DNA of 14,341 nucleotides, from NCBI GenBank assembly GCA_028288945.1, contig JAQGHH010000174.1, positions 1 through 14,341 on the forward strand, given 5' to 3'. Position numbers and translations under genes: made by a program. Under the pieces are notes generated by a model that saw nothing but the letters and a program-made list of their open reading frames with translations, was not told where the DNA came from and did not search any database. Positions within the stretch are counted from its first letter, which is position 1. Each line of letters begins with the position of its first letter. The DNA comes from Phycisphaerales bacterium. Lineage in GTDB: Bacteria; Planctomycetota; Phycisphaerae; Tepidisphaerales; Tepidisphaeraceae. Of the stretch, positions 13,574-14,341 are shown piece by piece.

Positions 13574-14341
13574 ATGAATAACCCTCGCCACCTTTTGAGT
13601 CTCGCCACCCTCGCCTTCCTCCTGCTCGCTCCATCCGCCCGCGCCGACGATTGGCCCCAATGGCTCGGCCCCCAGCGCGACGGCGTTTGGCGCGAGACCG
13701 GCATTCTTGAAAAATTCCCCGAAGGCGGCCCCAAAATCCGCTGGCGTGTGCCGGTCGGCGCGGGTTACTCCAGCCCCGCCGTCGTGGGCAACCGCGTCTA
13801 CCTCACCGACCGCGTCGCCAAGCCCGGCGCGCCAAAAGCTCCCTCGCCCTTCGCCCGCATCAGCACGCCCGGCGTCGAGCGCGTGCTCTGCCTCGACGCA
13901 GCCGACGGCAAAACGGTCTGGTCGCAGGAATATCCCTGCGACTACACGATGAGCTACAACGCCGGCCCCCGCGCCGCGCCCGTCATCGAAGGTGAACGCG
14001 TCTACACCCTGGGCGCGGAGGGCGATCTCCAGTGCCGCGACGCCAAATCCGGAAAACTCATTTGGCAGCAGCACCTCGGCGGCGAGAACGGCGCGCACAC
14101 CCCCATGTGGGGTTTCGCCGCCAGCCCGCTCATCGAGGGCGACAAGCTCATCACCCTCGGCTCTGGCCCCGAAGGCGTCGCCGTGGCGTTCAACAAGGAA
14201 ACCGGCGCGCCCCTCTGGAAAGCCCTCCCCGCCAAAGAGCCCGGCTACTGCGCCCCCATCGTCATCGAGGCCGGCGGCAAGCGCCAGCTCATCGTCTTCC
14301 ACCCCGAAGGCCTCAATAGCCTCGACCCCGACACCGGCAAG
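13574..14341 (+). CDS. Secreted PQQ-like beta-propeller protein (3' end outside window)
   Basis: The visible 256 residues start with a signal peptide (about 1-24, MNNPRHLLSLATLAFLLLAP, cleavage after ARA) and the mature start DDWPQWLGPQRDGVW. That signature is frequent in exported planctomycete propeller proteins. Repeats typical of the PQQ/BamB-like fold follow: VGAGYSSPAVVGNRVYLTDR, RVLCLDAADGKTVWSQEY, RAAPVIEGERVYTLGAEGDLQCRDAKSGKLIWQQHLGG, FAASPLIEGDKLITLGSG, and VAFNKETGAPLWKAL. Blade motifs of the form D-x-x-[TS]-G-x-x-x-W recur about every 50 residues. Whether it binds PQQ or is only a structural propeller cannot be judged from this part. The ATG at 13574 has a purine-rich AAGAGAGAAG just upstream. 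Its promoter would lie in 13458-13560; none was recognised. Confidence 0.88.
   Translation, partial: MNNPRHLLSLATLAFLLLAPSARADDWPQWLGPQRDGVWRETGILEKFPEGGPKIRWRVPVGAGYSSPAVVGNRVYLTDRVAKPGAPKAPSPFARISTPGVERVLCLDAADGKTVWSQEYPCDYTMSYNAGPRAAPVIEGERVYTLGAEGDLQCRDAKSGKLIWQQHLGGENGAHTPMWGFAASPLIEGDKLITLGSGPEGVAVAFNKETGAPLWKALPAKEPGYCAPIVIEAGGKRQLIVFHPEGLNSLDPDTGK

Overview
The window is GC-rich, densely coding and looks like a chromosomal segment of a Planctomycetota bacterium (inference). Pointers are the N-terminal DWPQW-GP-RDG signature of the exported PQQ-type propeller protein, a zinc-ribbon/transmembrane/VWA-like protein of a kind common in that phylum, and a PqqD/M50/HlyD-type fusion. No rRNA, tRNA, CRISPR array, transposase or phage gene was seen.

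Left half (1-7034, all minus strand, transcribed right to left): four genes run in one direction. They are a small exported HlyD-like adaptor (6132-7034), a GAF-domain/HlyD fusion (4120-6075), a PqqD-like/M50 zinc protease/HlyD-like fusion (1819-4017) and a divergent SecA-type ATPase (1-1727, cut by the window edge). Together they look like one envelope export or processing module: periplasmic adaptors, a membrane-embedded metalloprotease with a peptide-binding-like domain, and a dedicated translocation motor. The substrate and any outer-membrane partner are not visible. A 415-bp gene-free stretch (7035-7449) precedes it and holds a candidate promoter.

Middle (7450-8965): a small zincin-type metallopeptidase (minus) and a lipoprotein form of the S49 signal-peptide peptidase SppA (plus) are transcribed divergently from a 109-bp gap.

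Right half (9120-14341, plus strand): a zinc-ribbon/TM/VWA-like protein, a small heat-shock protein (Hsp20), the Lon protease, and the start of a secreted PQQ-like beta-propeller protein cut by the window edge. Hsp20 and Lon side by side suggest a protein quality-control pair.

The most unusual signal is non-coding. Four intergenic gaps are filled by inverted arrays of 7- or 8-base units, each gap with its own unit sequence (AGTGCTG, AGGACTG, GAGGATG plus TACTGCC, TTCAAGGG). A fifth, related perfect hairpin follows lon. In three cases the array stops 7-8 bases before a start codon that has no visible Shine-Dalgarno sequence, whereas the genes not preceded by arrays have purine-rich ribosome binding sites. 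Two further short hairpins share the core TTGTGGCA.
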